A program made the translations under genes and the position numbers. Below, piece by piece: positions 42,587 through 51,822 of a DNA stretch of 62,019 nucleotides. Source of the DNA: Holophagaceae bacterium (GTDB lineage Bacteria; Acidobacteriota; Holophagae; Holophagales; Holophagaceae); contig JAFNAB010000006.1 of NCBI GenBank assembly GCA_017859955.1, forward strand, positions 1 through 62,019, given 5' to 3'. Position 1 is the stretch's first letter. Every line of letters starts with the position of its first letter. A model generated the notes under the pieces. It was not told the DNA's origin, did no database searches, and was given only the letters and a program-made list of their open reading frames with translations.

Positions 42587-44269
42587 ATGTCTCATGTCTC
42601 TCATTGGTCCCTTGCCCTGGTGCTCACGGGCTCCCTCGGGGCCCAGAGCCTTCCAGAGGCCTTGGCGATGGTGCCAACGGATGCCTCTTCTGTGGCCATC
42701 CTGCGGGAGGCCGGGGCCACTGATCTCCGTTTCCGGGAATTCACCAAGCGGTTCGGGAAGGGTTCCAGCTTTGAGGAGTGGGAAGCCCACTTCGGCCGGG
42801 ATCTGGCGGGCTTCCGGGGAGGGCCGGCGCTGGTGGTCGAAAGGAAGGCCAAGGGCCAGAAGGAGCCTGTCGACTTACTGATCGCGCCGACTGCCGGCTT
42901 CCAGGCCCTGGTCAAAGAGCTCAAGGCCGTACCCCAGGGGAAGCTCTACACCTTCAAGCGTGGTGAGAAGACTTTCTTCCTCGCCAGCCGCTCGGGCTTC
43001 GCCTTCCTGTCCAAGGATCGGGATCTGGTGCTGGAGATGCTGCAGGTCCAGGGTGGGCTGGCCGCAACCCTGGGGCCGCGTCTGCCCTGGATGCAGACCC
43101 AGGATATCGTCGGGGTGATCCCGGAGAAGGCCTTCCACGAAGGCCTGGCCTCGGCCAAGGCGGACCTTGAGAAGCCTGATGAGCCCGAAAAGTCCCCGCT
43201 CCCTTCCAACAAGGCCACCAAGGCCGCCACCCTCCGGGCCCTCGAAGCCCTGGATGCTTCCGCTTCCTGCTTTGCTTTCTCCCTGTCACTGCCGGAGGAT
43301 CGCAGCCTGCGAGGTTCTGCAAGGCTCTTCCTGCGCCCAGGAACCCCCATGGCTTCCTGGACTCCCACGGCGGCGGTGCACCCCCTGCAAGGCATGCCCA
43401 ATACGCCCTTCGCCCTGGCTTTTGGAGGCCCCGCCTCCCAACCCCTTGCTGCATGGATCTCCGACATCCTCCAACCCCTCCTGCAGAAGGAGATGGCACC
43501 GGAGGACCTCAAGTCCCTCAAGGCCCTCCAGGCTGAGCTCCAAGGCAACCTCCGCTCGGCGACCTGGGTGATCGGGGTTCCGGTGGCTCCCGGGCGAGGG
43601 CTCCTCTCTGGCACCACCGGTGTCCTCAGGGTGGAGAATCCCGGGGCCTATATGGATACCCTGGCCCGGATCACGCGCCAGAGGGCGACGCTGGCAGGGG
43701 GCGAAGCCGGGCCGGTTTTCCGTCCCAATGTCCTCCCCAGTGTTCCGAGTGCCTTGATCTCCTCCCCGATCCCAGGGGAGCCCAGCACCGCCGTGTTCAG
43801 CGGGCTGCTCTTCGGGGGGCCGAGCATCGATCTGGGGCTTGCCCAGGCGGACGAGCACACCCTGGTGGCGGCCCTGGGGAGCCCCGAAACCCTTCAGCGG
43901 GCGCTTGAATCCTTCCGGACACCGGTGGGGACCCTGGATCTGGACAAAGGCATCCAGGCGGTGGACGCCAGCCTCCCAGCGGACGCTCCCTGGCGTCTGT
44001 ACGTGCACCCCGGGGGCCTGCGGGACTTTGCCCAATCCCTGTTCGAGACCCTGCCCATCCTCCCAGGCAACAAGGCCCTTCCCAAGGTCGATTCCGCTCC
44101 CCCCATGGGCCTGGCCCTGCGTATGGATTCCCAGAGCATCGATCTGAATTTGGCGCTGCCCGGCGAGACCCTGGATGCTGTCGGCAAGTGGGGAAAGGCC
44201 ATGGAGGAGCTCTTCCCCAAACAGCCCGCCAAGGCCACCAAGAAGGCCAAGGGTCGACGCGAGTCCTGA
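42587..44269 (+). CDS. Unrecognised exported protein
   Basis: A 560-residue protein from the ATG at 42587 (TGCGGAGC upstream). A signal peptide (about 1-19, ending GAQS) is followed by a soluble domain rich in Leu, Pro and Ala, with repeated short segments such as RFREFTKRFGKGSSFEEWEAHFGRDLAG, broken here for length, and a Lys-rich C-terminus (PAKATKKAKGRRES). I recognise no family; the layout recalls large exported proteins annotated only as DUF3352-like. It ends one base before the GH63-like gene, so they are probably cotranscribed. Confidence 0.7.
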   Translation: MSHVSHWSLALVLTGSLGAQSLPEALAMVPTDASSVAILREAGATDLRFREFTKRFGKGSSFEEWEAHFGRDLAGFRGGPALVVERKAKGQKEPVDLLIAPTAGFQALVKELKAVPQGKLYTFKRGEKTFFLASRSGFAFLSKDRDLVLEMLQVQGGLAATLGPRLPWMQTQDIVGVIPEKAFHEGLASAKADLEKPDEPEKSPLPSNKATKAATLRALEALDASASCFAFSLSLPEDRSLRGSARLFLRPGTPMASWTPTAAVHPLQGMPNTPFALAFGGPASQPLAAWISDILQPLLQKEMAPEDLKSLKALQAELQGNLRSATWVIGVPVAPGRGLLSGTTGVLRVENPGAYMDTLARITRQRATLAGGEAGPVFRPNVLPSVPSALISSPIPGEPSTAVFSGLLFGGPSIDLGLAQADEHTLVAALGSPETLQRALESFRTPVGTLDLDKGIQAVDASLPADAPWRLYVHPGGLRDFAQSLFETLPILPGNKALPKVDSAPPMGLALRMDSQSIDLNLALPGETLDAVGKWGKAMEELFPKQPAKATKKAKGRRES

Positions 44270-44270
44270 G

Positions 44271-46859
44271 ATGGAGGGCCCCACCCAGGAGCACCAGCGC
44301 CTGGCCGACGCCAGGCCCTGGCGCCGCTGGGGACCGTATCTGGGGGATCGGCAGTGGGGGACCGTGCGGGAGGACTATAGCCCCGATGGCAGCTCCTGGG
44401 AGGCTTTCCCCTTCGAGCAGGCTCACCTGCGGGCCTACCGTTGGGGGGAGGACGGCCTGGCGGGTTTCTGCGACGAGGCCCAGCGGCTCTGCCTGGGACT
44501 GGTCCTCTGGAACGGTGCTGACCCCATCCTCAAGGAGCGCCTCTTCGGTCTTACGAATCGCGAGGGTAACCACGGCGAAGACGTGAAGGAGCACTACTAT
44601 CACCTCGATGCCCTCCCTTCCGGCGCCTACCAGAAGATGCTCTACCGGTATCCTCAGAGGGCCTTTCCCTACGAGCGGCTGCGCGATGAGAACCGGCGTC
44701 GGGGCCCTTGGTTCCCCGAATTCGAACTGGCCGATACGGGAGTTCTGGAGGGGGATCGATTCTTTGATGTCCTGGTGGAGTACGCCAAGGGCGATCCCGA
44801 GGACATCCTGCTCCAGCTCACGGTGCAGAACCGGGGGCCGGAACCGGCCAGCCTCCATGTCCTGCCCCAGCTCTGGTTCCGCAATACCTGGAGCTGGGAT
44901 GGCTCGGAGCGGCCCACCATCCAGGCCGTGGACGAGACCCGGGCCACGGCGCGGCACCCGCGTCTGAAATCCATGCATCTCCACGTGGAGCCCGGTGCTG
45001 AATGGCTCTTCTGCGATAACGAGACCCATACCCAGGCCCTCTACGGATCTCCGGGGCCCTCCTATCCGAAGGATGCCTTCCATCGTTTCCTGATCCAGGG
45101 AGAAGCGGAAGCTGTCAACCCTGCGCGCTGGGGTACCAAGGCTGCGGCCCACCGATGCCTGAGTGTCGGCCCCGGCGAGTCGCGGATTCTGCGGGTGCGC
45201 CTGGGGCGCCATGAGCTGGAGGACGCCTTTGGCGACTTCCAGGCCATCCTGGAGGCGCGGCGGCAGGAGGCGGACGCCTTCTATGACCGCATCCTGGGAC
45301 CGTCGGACCCCGAAGCCCGCCGTATCCAGCGGCAGGCCCTGGCGGGGCTCCTCTGGAGCCGGAAGTTCTACAACTTTGATGTGCCTCTCTGGCTGGCGGG
45401 GGATCCCGCCCAACCCTCGCCGCCGCCGGGACGCACCCGCAACGCCGAATGGACCCACCTCAACAACGCCGAGATCCTCTCCCTGCCGGATGCCTGGGAA
45501 TACCCCTGGTACGCCGCCTGGGATCTGGCCTTTCATTGCCTGCCCCTGGCCATGGTGGATCCCGGGTTCGCCAAGGAGCAGCTGGTGCTCCTGACCCGGG
45601 AGTGGTACATGCACCCCAATGGCCAGCTCCCAGCTTACGAATGGGCCTTTGGAGACGTGAACCCCCCGGTCCACGCCTGGGCGGCCTGGCGGGTGTACCA
45701 GATGGATGGCGATCGCGCCTTCCTGGAGCGTATCTTCCACAAGCTGCTGCTCAACTTCACTTGGTGGGTGAACCGCAAGGACCCCGATGGCCAGAACGTC
45801 TTCCAGGGGGGCTTCCTGGGCCTGGACAACATCGGAGTGTTCGACCGCAGCTCGGAGCTGCCCCAGGGGCGGGTGCACCAGGCCGATGGCACCGCCTGGA
45901 TGGCCATGTACAGCCTCAACATGATGCGCATCGCCCTGGAGCTGGCCCTGGAGAACCCCGTCTACGAGGACACCGCCACCAAGTTCTTCGAACACTTTCT
46001 CTACATCGCCAAGGCCATGACCAGCATGGGGCACAGCGGGGTCGCGCTCTGGGACGAGGAGGACGAGTTCTTCTATGACGTGCTGGAGACCCCGGAGGGG
46101 CGGCACGAGCACCTGAAGATCCGCTCGATGGTGGGCCTGATTCCCTTCTTCGCCGTAGAGGTCCTGGATTCGGCGCTCCTGGAGCGGCTGCCGGAGTTCC
46201 ATCGCCGCATGAAGTGGTTCCTGAAATACCGCCCGGACCTGGCTGGGTTGGTGAGCCGCTGGGAGGAGCCAGGGCAGGGCGAGCGCCACCTGCTCTCGCT
46301 GTTGCGGGGGCATCGCATGAAGCGGATCCTGGCGCGGATGCTGGACGAGGGGGAATTCCTCTCGCCCCACGGTGTGCGCTCCCTCTCCCGCTTCCATCGG
46401 GACCACCCTTACGCCTTCTGTGACGAACGGGGCTTCTGCACCCAGCAGGTGAAATACCAGCCGGGGGATTCGGATACCCGTCTCTTCGGGGGGAACTCCA
46501 ATTGGCGGGGCCCCGTTTGGTTCCCTGTGAACTTCCTGATTCTGGAGTCCCTGGAGAAGTTCCATAGCTACTATGGAAGCGAATTCCGGGTGGAGTGCCC
46601 AACGGGGAGCGGGAAGCGCCTCAGCCTGGGAGAGATCCGCGGGGAACTGCAGGGGCGCCTGAGCTCCCTCTTCCTGGCCGACGGGCAGGGACGGCGTCCC
46701 GCGGTGGAATCCCTGCACCAGGATGCTGAGGGGTGCCCCTTGCCCCTCTTCCATGAGTTCTTCCATGGTGAGACGGGGCGGGGTCTGGGAGCATCCCATC
46801 AGACAGGCTGGACGGCGCTGATCGCACAGATTCTGCATTCCGCCGCGACTGGTCGATGA
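44271..46859 (+). CDS. GH63-like glycoside hydrolase (mannosylglycerate/glucosidase type)
   Basis: An 862-residue cytosolic enzyme without signal peptide. It has the long N-terminal beta region (RQWGTVREDYSPDGSSWEAF) and the (alpha/alpha)6 catalytic region including AWDLAFHCLPLAMVDP, PAYEWAFGDVNPPVHAWA (acidic residue in EWxFGDxNPP), and QVKYQPGDSDTRLFGGNSNWRGPVW near the C-terminus, broken here for length. The family covers processing glucosidases and bacterial enzymes acting on glucosylglycerate and similar solutes. Its position directly before gnd-zwf-pgl suggests that it releases glucose that feeds the oxidative pentose phosphate pathway. Start taken one base after the preceding stop. Confidence 0.85.
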   Translation: MEGPTQEHQRLADARPWRRWGPYLGDRQWGTVREDYSPDGSSWEAFPFEQAHLRAYRWGEDGLAGFCDEAQRLCLGLVLWNGADPILKERLFGLTNREGNHGEDVKEHYYHLDALPSGAYQKMLYRYPQRAFPYERLRDENRRRGPWFPEFELADTGVLEGDRFFDVLVEYAKGDPEDILLQLTVQNRGPEPASLHVLPQLWFRNTWSWDGSERPTIQAVDETRATARHPRLKSMHLHVEPGAEWLFCDNETHTQALYGSPGPSYPKDAFHRFLIQGEAEAVNPARWGTKAAAHRCLSVGPGESRILRVRLGRHELEDAFGDFQAILEARRQEADAFYDRILGPSDPEARRIQRQALAGLLWSRKFYNFDVPLWLAGDPAQPSPPPGRTRNAEWTHLNNAEILSLPDAWEYPWYAAWDLAFHCLPLAMVDPGFAKEQLVLLTREWYMHPNGQLPAYEWAFGDVNPPVHAWAAWRVYQMDGDRAFLERIFHKLLLNFTWWVNRKDPDGQNVFQGGFLGLDNIGVFDRSSELPQGRVHQADGTAWMAMYSLNMMRIALELALENPVYEDTATKFFEHFLYIAKAMTSMGHSGVALWDEEDEFFYDVLETPEGRHEHLKIRSMVGLIPFFAVEVLDSALLERLPEFHRRMKWFLKYRPDLAGLVSRWEEPGQGERHLLSLLRGHRMKRILARMLDEGEFLSPHGVRSLSRFHRDHPYAFCDERGFCTQQVKYQPGDSDTRLFGGNSNWRGPVWFPVNFLILESLEKFHSYYGSEFRVECPTGSGKRLSLGEIRGELQGRLSSLFLADGQGRRPAVESLHQDAEGCPLPLFHEFFHGETGRGLGASHQTGWTALIAQILHSAATGR

Positions 46860-46901
46860 ATACTGGGCTGTGGCGCTGGCCGCTGACTTCTGGAGGACGA
46901 T

Positions 46902-47873
46902 ATGCAGATTGGTTTGGTGGGGCTCGGAAGAATGGGCGCGAACATGGCCAAGAGGCTGATCCGGGGCGGGCACAAGGTGGTGGTTTACAACCGTGGGCAG
47001 GAGGCCGTGGAGCGTCTGGTGGCCGAGGGCGCCGTCGGCGCCAGGTCTCTGGCGGACCTCGTCTCCAAGCTGGATCGCCCCCGCAACGTATGGGTGATGC
47101 TCCCGGCGGGCGGGGTCACCGAGCAGACCGTGAGTGAGCTGAGCACCCTGCTGGTGAGCGGAGATACGATCATCGACGGCGGTAACTCCTACTTCAAGGA
47201 TGATGTGCGTCGGGCCGCCGAGCTGCGTCCCGGAGGGATCCACTTCGTGGATGTGGGGACCAGCGGGGGCGTCTGGGGACTGGAGCGGGGCTATTGCCTC
47301 ATGATCGGCGGACCCAAGGAGGCGGTACACCGCCTGGACCCTGTCTTTCGCACCCTGGCGCCGGGGAAGGGAGAGATCCCAGCCACCCCGGGCCGGGAGG
47401 GGGGCACCGCCGAGGAGGGCTATCTCCACTGCGGCACGGCCGGGGCGGGGCATTTCGTGAAGATGATCCATAACGGCATTGAGTATGGGCTGATGCAGGC
47501 CTACGCCGAGGGCTTCGACATCCTGCGGAGCGCCCAGAACCCGGAGCTGCCCGAGGGGCAGCGCTTCAATCTCAAGGTGGCGGACATCGCCGAGCTCTGG
47601 CGTCGGGGCAGCGTAGTCAGCTCCTGGCTGCTGGACCTTTCGGCCGCAGCGCTGGCCAAGGACCCCGAACTGGAGGGCTATACCGGCGTGGTCCAGGACT
47701 CCGGTGAGGGCCGCTGGACCATCCAGACGGCCATCGAGGAGGCCGTGCCCGTCGATGTGCTTTCCGCCGCCCTCTACGCCCGATTCCGCTCCCGGCAGGA
47801 GCACACCTTCGCCGAGAAGACCCTGTCGGCCATGCGGGCGGGCTTCGGCGGGCATCAGGAGCCCAAGGCATGA
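46902..47873 (+). CDS. gnd: 6-phosphogluconate dehydrogenase (decarboxylating), short NAD-type
   Basis: Converts 6-phosphogluconate to ribulose-5-phosphate and CO2. At 323 residues this is the short form (about 300), mostly NAD-linked, versus 470 for the NADP enzyme. It has [24 protein letters not shown] (catalytic Ser/Lys region), [10 protein letters not shown] and [17 protein letters not shown] (catalytic Lys region H-N). The stop overlaps the zwf ATG by four bases. The cofactor guess rests on length; the dinucleotide-binding loop NRG at the end of strand 2 lacks the Arg pair of NADP enzymes. Confidence 0.94.
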   Translation: MQIGLVGLGRMGANMAKRLIRGGHKVVVYNRGQEAVERLVAEGAVGARSLADLVSKLDRPRNVWVMLPAGGVTEQTVSELSTLLVSGDTIIDGGNSYFKDDVRRAAELRPGGIHFVDVGTSGGVWGLERGYCLMIGGPKEAVHRLDPVFRTLAPGKGEIPATPGREGGTAEEGYLHCGTAGAGHFVKMIHNGIEYGLMQAYAEGFDILRSAQNPELPEGQRFNLKVADIAELWRRGSVVSSWLLDLSAAALAKDPELEGYTGVVQDSGEGRWTIQTAIEEAVPVDVLSAALYARFRSRQEHTFAEKTLSAMRAGFGGHQEPKA

Positions 47874-49393
47874 ATTCAGACATGGTCAATCTCGCCAGAA
47901 TCGGGAAACCCTCCCCACCATGCGTCATGGTGATCTTCGGGGTTGCCGGCGACCTGACGCGGCGCAAGCTCCTCCCAGCCCTCTATCACCTGGCCCATCA
48001 CCGTCTGCTCTCCCCGGATTTCGCCATTCTCGGGGTCGGGCACAAGGCCATGAACACCGATACCTTCCGCAAGCAGGTCCGGGCGGAACTGCCCCAGATG
48101 GCTCCGGGCGCCGTGGATCCGGCCCTTCTGGATGAGCTCCTGGGCAGGGTCCACTACCTTGCCGGGGAATTTGATGATCCTGGGGTCTACGAGGCGCTGA
48201 GGTCCCGCCTGGCGGAACTGGACCTCACCGAAAACACCCGTGGCAACTACTTCTACTACCTGGCTACCGGGCCGGATCACTTCGCCAATATTGTCGAAAG
48301 GCTCCACATCGCTGGATTGACCCGGCAGGATGAGGGTTGGCGGAGGGTGATCGTGGAAAAGCCCTTCGGCTCAGGTCTGGAGAGCGCCAAGGCCCTCAAT
48401 CGTCGACTCCAGGAGTTCCTGGAGGAATCCCAGATCTACCGGATCGACCACTACCTGGGCAAGGAAACGGTGCAGAACATCCTGGCCTTCCGCTTCGCCA
48501 ATGGGATCTTCGAGCCCCTCTGGAACCGGCAGTACATCGACCACGTGCAGATTTCCGTGGCGGAGACCGTGGGCGTGGAGCAGCGCGGCAACTACTACGA
48601 CCACTCCGGGGCCCTCCGAGACATGGTGCCCAATCACCTTATGCAGCTGGTGAGCCTCATTGCCATGGAGCCGCCCATCTCCTTCCAGGCCGATGCGGTG
48701 CGGGACGAACAGGCCAAGGCCATCCGGGCCATCCAGCCCCTGGCCGCCGAAAGGGTGCTGACGGACACGGTCCGGGGGCAGTACGGAGAGTCTTCCACGG
48801 GGGGGCAGTGGGTGTCCGGCTATCGCCAGGAGCCCCGGGTGGATCCCGAGTCCTCCACCGAAACCTTCGCCGCCATGAAACTCCACCTCGACAACTGGCG
48901 CTGGGCCGATGTCCCCTTCTATCTTCGCACCGGCAAGCGGCTCCAGGCTCGCAATACCCACATTGTCATCCAGTTCCGACGGGCGCCCTTCGTGCTGTTC
49001 AGGGATACGCCGGTGGAGGATCTGAGCCCCAACCAGTTGGTGCTCCACATCCAGCCGGAGGAGGGCATGTCCCTGCGCTTCGCCGCCAAGCGCCCGGGGC
49101 CCGTCATGCGGCTGGGCACCGTGGATATGGATTTCGAGTACGGTGCCACCTTCGGCCAGGTCCCCAGCACGGGCTACGAGCGCCTGCTGCACGACTGCAT
49201 GATGGGTGATGCCACCCTCTTCCAGCGATCGGACATGGTGGAGGCGGGCTGGGGAGTGGTCCAGACCATCCTGGATGTCTGGAAGGCCATTCCGGCCAAA
49301 TTCCCCAACTACCAGGCCGGGTCCTGGGGGCCCAAGGAGTCGGCGGCCCTGCTGGAGCGGGATGGGCGCTGCTGGAGGGATTTCCCGTGCTGA
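47870..49393 (+). CDS. zwf: Glucose-6-phosphate 1-dehydrogenase
   Basis: First step of the oxidative pentose phosphate pathway. The 507-residue enzyme has [12 protein letters not shown] near residue 24 (coenzyme loop; usually GASGDLA), EKPFG near 161-165 and the signature [13 protein letters not shown] (191-203) with the catalytic His. Starts with ATG overlapping gnd and ends seven bases past the pgl start, so gnd-zwf-pgl form one coupled operon and the order supports production of NAD(P)H and pentose from released glucose. Confidence 0.97.
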   Translation: MNSDMVNLARIGKPSPPCVMVIFGVAGDLTRRKLLPALYHLAHHRLLSPDFAILGVGHKAMNTDTFRKQVRAELPQMAPGAVDPALLDELLGRVHYLAGEFDDPGVYEALRSRLAELDLTENTRGNYFYYLATGPDHFANIVERLHIAGLTRQDEGWRRVIVEKPFGSGLESAKALNRRLQEFLEESQIYRIDHYLGKETVQNILAFRFANGIFEPLWNRQYIDHVQISVAETVGVEQRGNYYDHSGALRDMVPNHLMQLVSLIAMEPPISFQADAVRDEQAKAIRAIQPLAAERVLTDTVRGQYGESSTGGQWVSGYRQEPRVDPESSTETFAAMKLHLDNWRWADVPFYLRTGKRLQARNTHIVIQFRRAPFVLFRDTPVEDLSPNQLVLHIQPEEGMSLRFAAKRPGPVMRLGTVDMDFEYGATFGQVPSTGYERLLHDCMMGDATLFQRSDMVEAGWGVVQTILDVWKAIPAKFPNYQAGSWGPKESAALLERDGRCWRDFPC

Positions 49394-50073
49394 GGGAAGT
49401 GGTGGTTCATCCCACGTCTCAGGCCCTCTTTGAGGGGGCGGCCCAGCGCTTTCTAGCGTTGGCCTCTGCCAGCCTGGAACGCCAGGGGCGCTTCCGGGTG
49501 GCCCTGGCGGGGGGCTCCACCCCCAAGGGGCTGTACAGCTGCTTGGCGGGCGCAGCGTTCCCCTGGGAGCGCATTGACTGGTTCTGGGGGGATGAGCGGA
49601 TGGTGCCGCCTGAGCACCCGGACAGCAATTTCGGGATGGCCTTCCAGGCCCTCCTTTCCCGGGTGCCCGTGGATCACCAGCGGGTTCATCGGGTCGAGAC
49701 CGAGCGGCCTGATCCCGCTGGGCGATACGAGACGACCCTCCGGGACGTCTTCGGGGAACCCTGTCCCCGCTTCGACCTGATCCTCCTCGGGCTGGGGACC
49801 GATGGGCATACTGCTTCTCTGTTCCCTGGCAGTACAGCCCTGGACGAACGTGATCGCCTGGTCGCATCCACGCTCGTCCCTGGTCTGGGAGAGCGCATCA
49901 CCCTCACCCTTCCGGTGCTCAACCATGCGGCCAGCGTCATGTTCCTGGTGAGCGGGCGGGAAAAGCGGGAGGCTCTCAGGGCGGTGCTCCATCCGGAGCC
50001 TCGCGTGCCTCCCCGTCCTGCGGGACTGGTGACGGCTCCCAGGCTTTGGATGGTGGACGAAGCAGCCATATAA
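49387..50073 (+). CDS. pgl: 6-phosphogluconolactonase
   Basis: Hydrolyses 6-phosphogluconolactone between the Zwf and Gnd steps. The 228-residue protein has [35 protein letters not shown], and [17 protein letters not shown] (catalytic His), all in the NagB/DevB fold order. The GTG start at 49387 overlaps the zwf stop by seven bases. A strong bidirectional hairpin follows. Confidence 0.97.
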   Translation: MLREVVVHPTSQALFEGAAQRFLALASASLERQGRFRVALAGGSTPKGLYSCLAGAAFPWERIDWFWGDERMVPPEHPDSNFGMAFQALLSRVPVDHQRVHRVETERPDPAGRYETTLRDVFGEPCPRFDLILLGLGTDGHTASLFPGSTALDERDRLVASTLVPGLGERITLTLPVLNHAASVMFLVSGREKREALRAVLHPEPRVPPRPAGLVTAPRLWMVDEAAI

Positions 50074-50106
50074 GAAAACCGGCACCGAAGTGCCGGTTTT
50101 CTTGGG
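50072..50106. terminator. Bidirectional intrinsic terminator
   Basis: Arms AAGAAAACCGGCAC (50072-50085) and GTGCCGGTTTTCTT (50090-50103) around CGAA, between the convergent pgl and corrinoid genes. Confidence 0.92.
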
Positions 50107-50118
50107 TCGGAGCAGGAA

Positions 50119-50748
50119 CTAGGAGATACCCAGCAGCTTCTTGGAGTATTCCACGGAATCCTGGGCGGTCTTGCAGTAGGCGTCAGCACCCACGTAGTTT
50201 GCGGTGGTCTGGTCGCAGGGGCCGCCGCCGATGAGGATCTTGACGCCGCTGCGGAGACCGGCGGCCTCGATGGCGGAGATGCACTCCTTCATGCCGTCGA
50301 AGGCGGTGGTCAGCAGGCAGGAGATGCCGACGACCTGGGGCTTGTGCTCCTTGATCGCCTCGAGGTACTTGGCGGTGGGGACGTCCACGCCGAGATCGAT
50401 GACCTTGAAACCATTGCAGCTCATCACGGTGGTCACGATGTTCTTGCCGATGTCGTGGATGTCGCCGTAGATGGTGCCCATGACCATGGTGCCGTGGGTG
50501 GGGGCGCCGCCGGCTTCCAGATCGCCACCGATGAGGGCAGCGGCTTCCTTGAAGATCTCAGCGGACATGATCAGCTCGGAGAGGTAGTATTCCTTCTCTT
50601 CGTAGCGCTTGCCGACGATGTTCATGCCTTCCTGGAGCTTCTGGATGATTTCCAGAGCGGGCACGCCTGCGTCCTTGAGGGCCTTCACTTCCTTGACGAG
50701 GACCGATTCCTCGAGGTCTGCCATGGCGTTGATGAGGGTCTGGCTCAT
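50119..50748 (-). CDS. Corrinoid (B12-binding) methyl-carrier protein
   Basis: A 209-residue cobalamin-binding protein of the MtaC/MttC/O-demethylase type. Residues 1-80 form the helical cap; residues about 85-205 the Rossmann-like B12 domain with DIHDIGK (D96-x-H98-x2-G101, His ligates cobalt) and the SCLLTT and GGGPCD loops. Such proteins carry a methyl group between a substrate methyltransferase and a second enzyme. Neither partner lies next to it, so the substrate is not shown here. The ATG at 50748 has AAAGGC upstream; one at 50763 is possible. A promoter and a palindrome lie upstream. Confidence 0.92.
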   Translation of the reverse strand: MSQTLINAMADLEESVLVKEVKALKDAGVPALEIIQKLQEGMNIVGKRYEEKEYYLSELIMSAEIFKEAAALIGGDLEAGGAPTHGTMVMGTIYGDIHDIGKNIVTTVMSCNGFKVIDLGVDVPTAKYLEAIKEHKPQVVGISCLLTTAFDGMKECISAIEAAGLRSGVKILIGGGPCDQTTANYVGADAYCKTAQDSVEYSKKLLGIS

Positions 50749-50796
50749 GTCATTGCCTTTCATGAGAGGTGGGGGGGGTTAAAGGTTGCCTTAGTG

Positions 50797-50851
50797 ATAT
50801 TGCGTTCGGCCCCATTTGTTGTCAACTGATCATTTCAGTTTGGTCAGACCA
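50797..50851 (-). promoter_or_regulatory. Promoter and operator-like palindromes of the corrinoid gene
   Basis: On the minus strand TTGACA (50825-50820) and CAATAT (50802-50797) are 17 bp apart: a perfect -35 with a weak -10. Over the -35 lies AACTGA-N5-TCAGTT (50824-50840), and directly upstream TGGTC-A-GACCA (50841-50851). Two palindromes touching the -35 suggest regulation by a dimeric regulator not identified here. Confidence 0.6.
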
Positions 50852-51012
50852 GTTGTAAGGGGCTCATTTTCAAATAGATAATCATCTTAATTGAGTATCG
50901 TTCGTATCGGTTGGGACGGTGGCGCCTCCGCACACCGTCTCCAAGACTCGCTGGCTTGGTGGCTAGGGGAAGAGTATCCGCTCATTCATAGGGCGCTGCC
51001 GGTTTTTTTATG

Positions 51013-51777
51013 CTAATGACGGGGGAATGCGTTGGCGATGGAGAGGGGGCGGGGCTTTCCGAATATGAATCCCTGGCCCCAGGGGACATCTGCATCAACC
51101 ACGGCCTGAAGTTCATCCAGGGTTTCGATGCCTTCAGCGATATAGCCCACGCCCATGCGCTCGGCGAATACGGCCAGCGCATTCAGCAGGGCCGCCTGGT
51201 AAGGGCGCCGATGGACGCCGCTTACCAGGCTTCGGTCCACTTTGATGAAGTCTGGCGCCAAGCGGGCCATGTGGGCCAGGCTGGCAACGCCACTGCCCAG
51301 GTCGTCCACCGCGATGCGGAATTCCAGATCCCGGAGCCGTCGGGCGATGCGGCTCATCTGCTCCATATCCAGCCCTGAGCATGCTTCGGTGATCTCCAGA
51401 ACGATGCGGTGCGGCGGAATGGTGAGATTCCAAAGCCAGGGCTGGATCCGCTTCCAGAATTCAGGGTGGTCCAGAGTGTCCGGTGAAACATTCACGAAGA
51501 GCAGGTGATCGGTGATCGGTGTTTCGGCCAGGTTCGAGAAGACCGTGCCCAGGCAATGGAGGTCCAGCATGACCTTCGATTCTCGCGAGAGGCTCTGATC
51601 CTCCAGGAGTTCGCCCACTGCTCTCAAGGTACCCGCCTCGTCCACAAAGCGGGTGAGGATCTCCTTGGCCTCCACGAAGCCTGACTTGAGGCCCACAATG
51701 GAATGAACATAGGGGATGGCCGCACGTTGGCGACTTAGGATGCTGTGCAGAAGGGATTCGCTCATAGGCCTGTCCAT
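51013..51777 (-). CDS. EAL-domain protein (cyclic-di-GMP phosphodiesterase-like), variant signature
   Basis: A 254-residue stand-alone EAL domain. Metal and substrate residues are recognisable: NVSP (N96), LEITEA (E128), VDDLGSG (D158-D159), IKVDRSL (K179, D181), AEGIET (E215) and the C-terminal QGFIFGKP. The N-terminal signature, normally EALxR, reads VEAKEILTR (E36), with Lys in place of Leu. The catalytic set is otherwise intact, so activity is possible but not certain. An ATG at 51765 is an alternative start. It is divergent from murD. Confidence 0.88.
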   Translation of the reverse strand: MDRPMSESLLHSILSRQRAAIPYVHSIVGLKSGFVEAKEILTRFVDEAGTLRAVGELLEDQSLSRESKVMLDLHCLGTVFSNLAETPITDHLLFVNVSPDTLDHPEFWKRIQPWLWNLTIPPHRIVLEITEACSGLDMEQMSRIARRLRDLEFRIAVDDLGSGVASLAHMARLAPDFIKVDRSLVSGVHRRPYQAALLNALAVFAERMGVGYIAEGIETLDELQAVVDADVPWGQGFIFGKPRPLSIANAFPRH

Positions 51778-51822
51778 TGTGCCAGGAGGCCGCGCTTAGG
51801 CCAGAATGAAAGGGGAGGGGAC

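Noticed and set aside
43797..47855. 1352-codon open frame on the minus strand
   Set aside because: It is antisense to the exported protein, GH63-like gene and gnd, which have clear motifs; long antisense frames are expected at this GC content.
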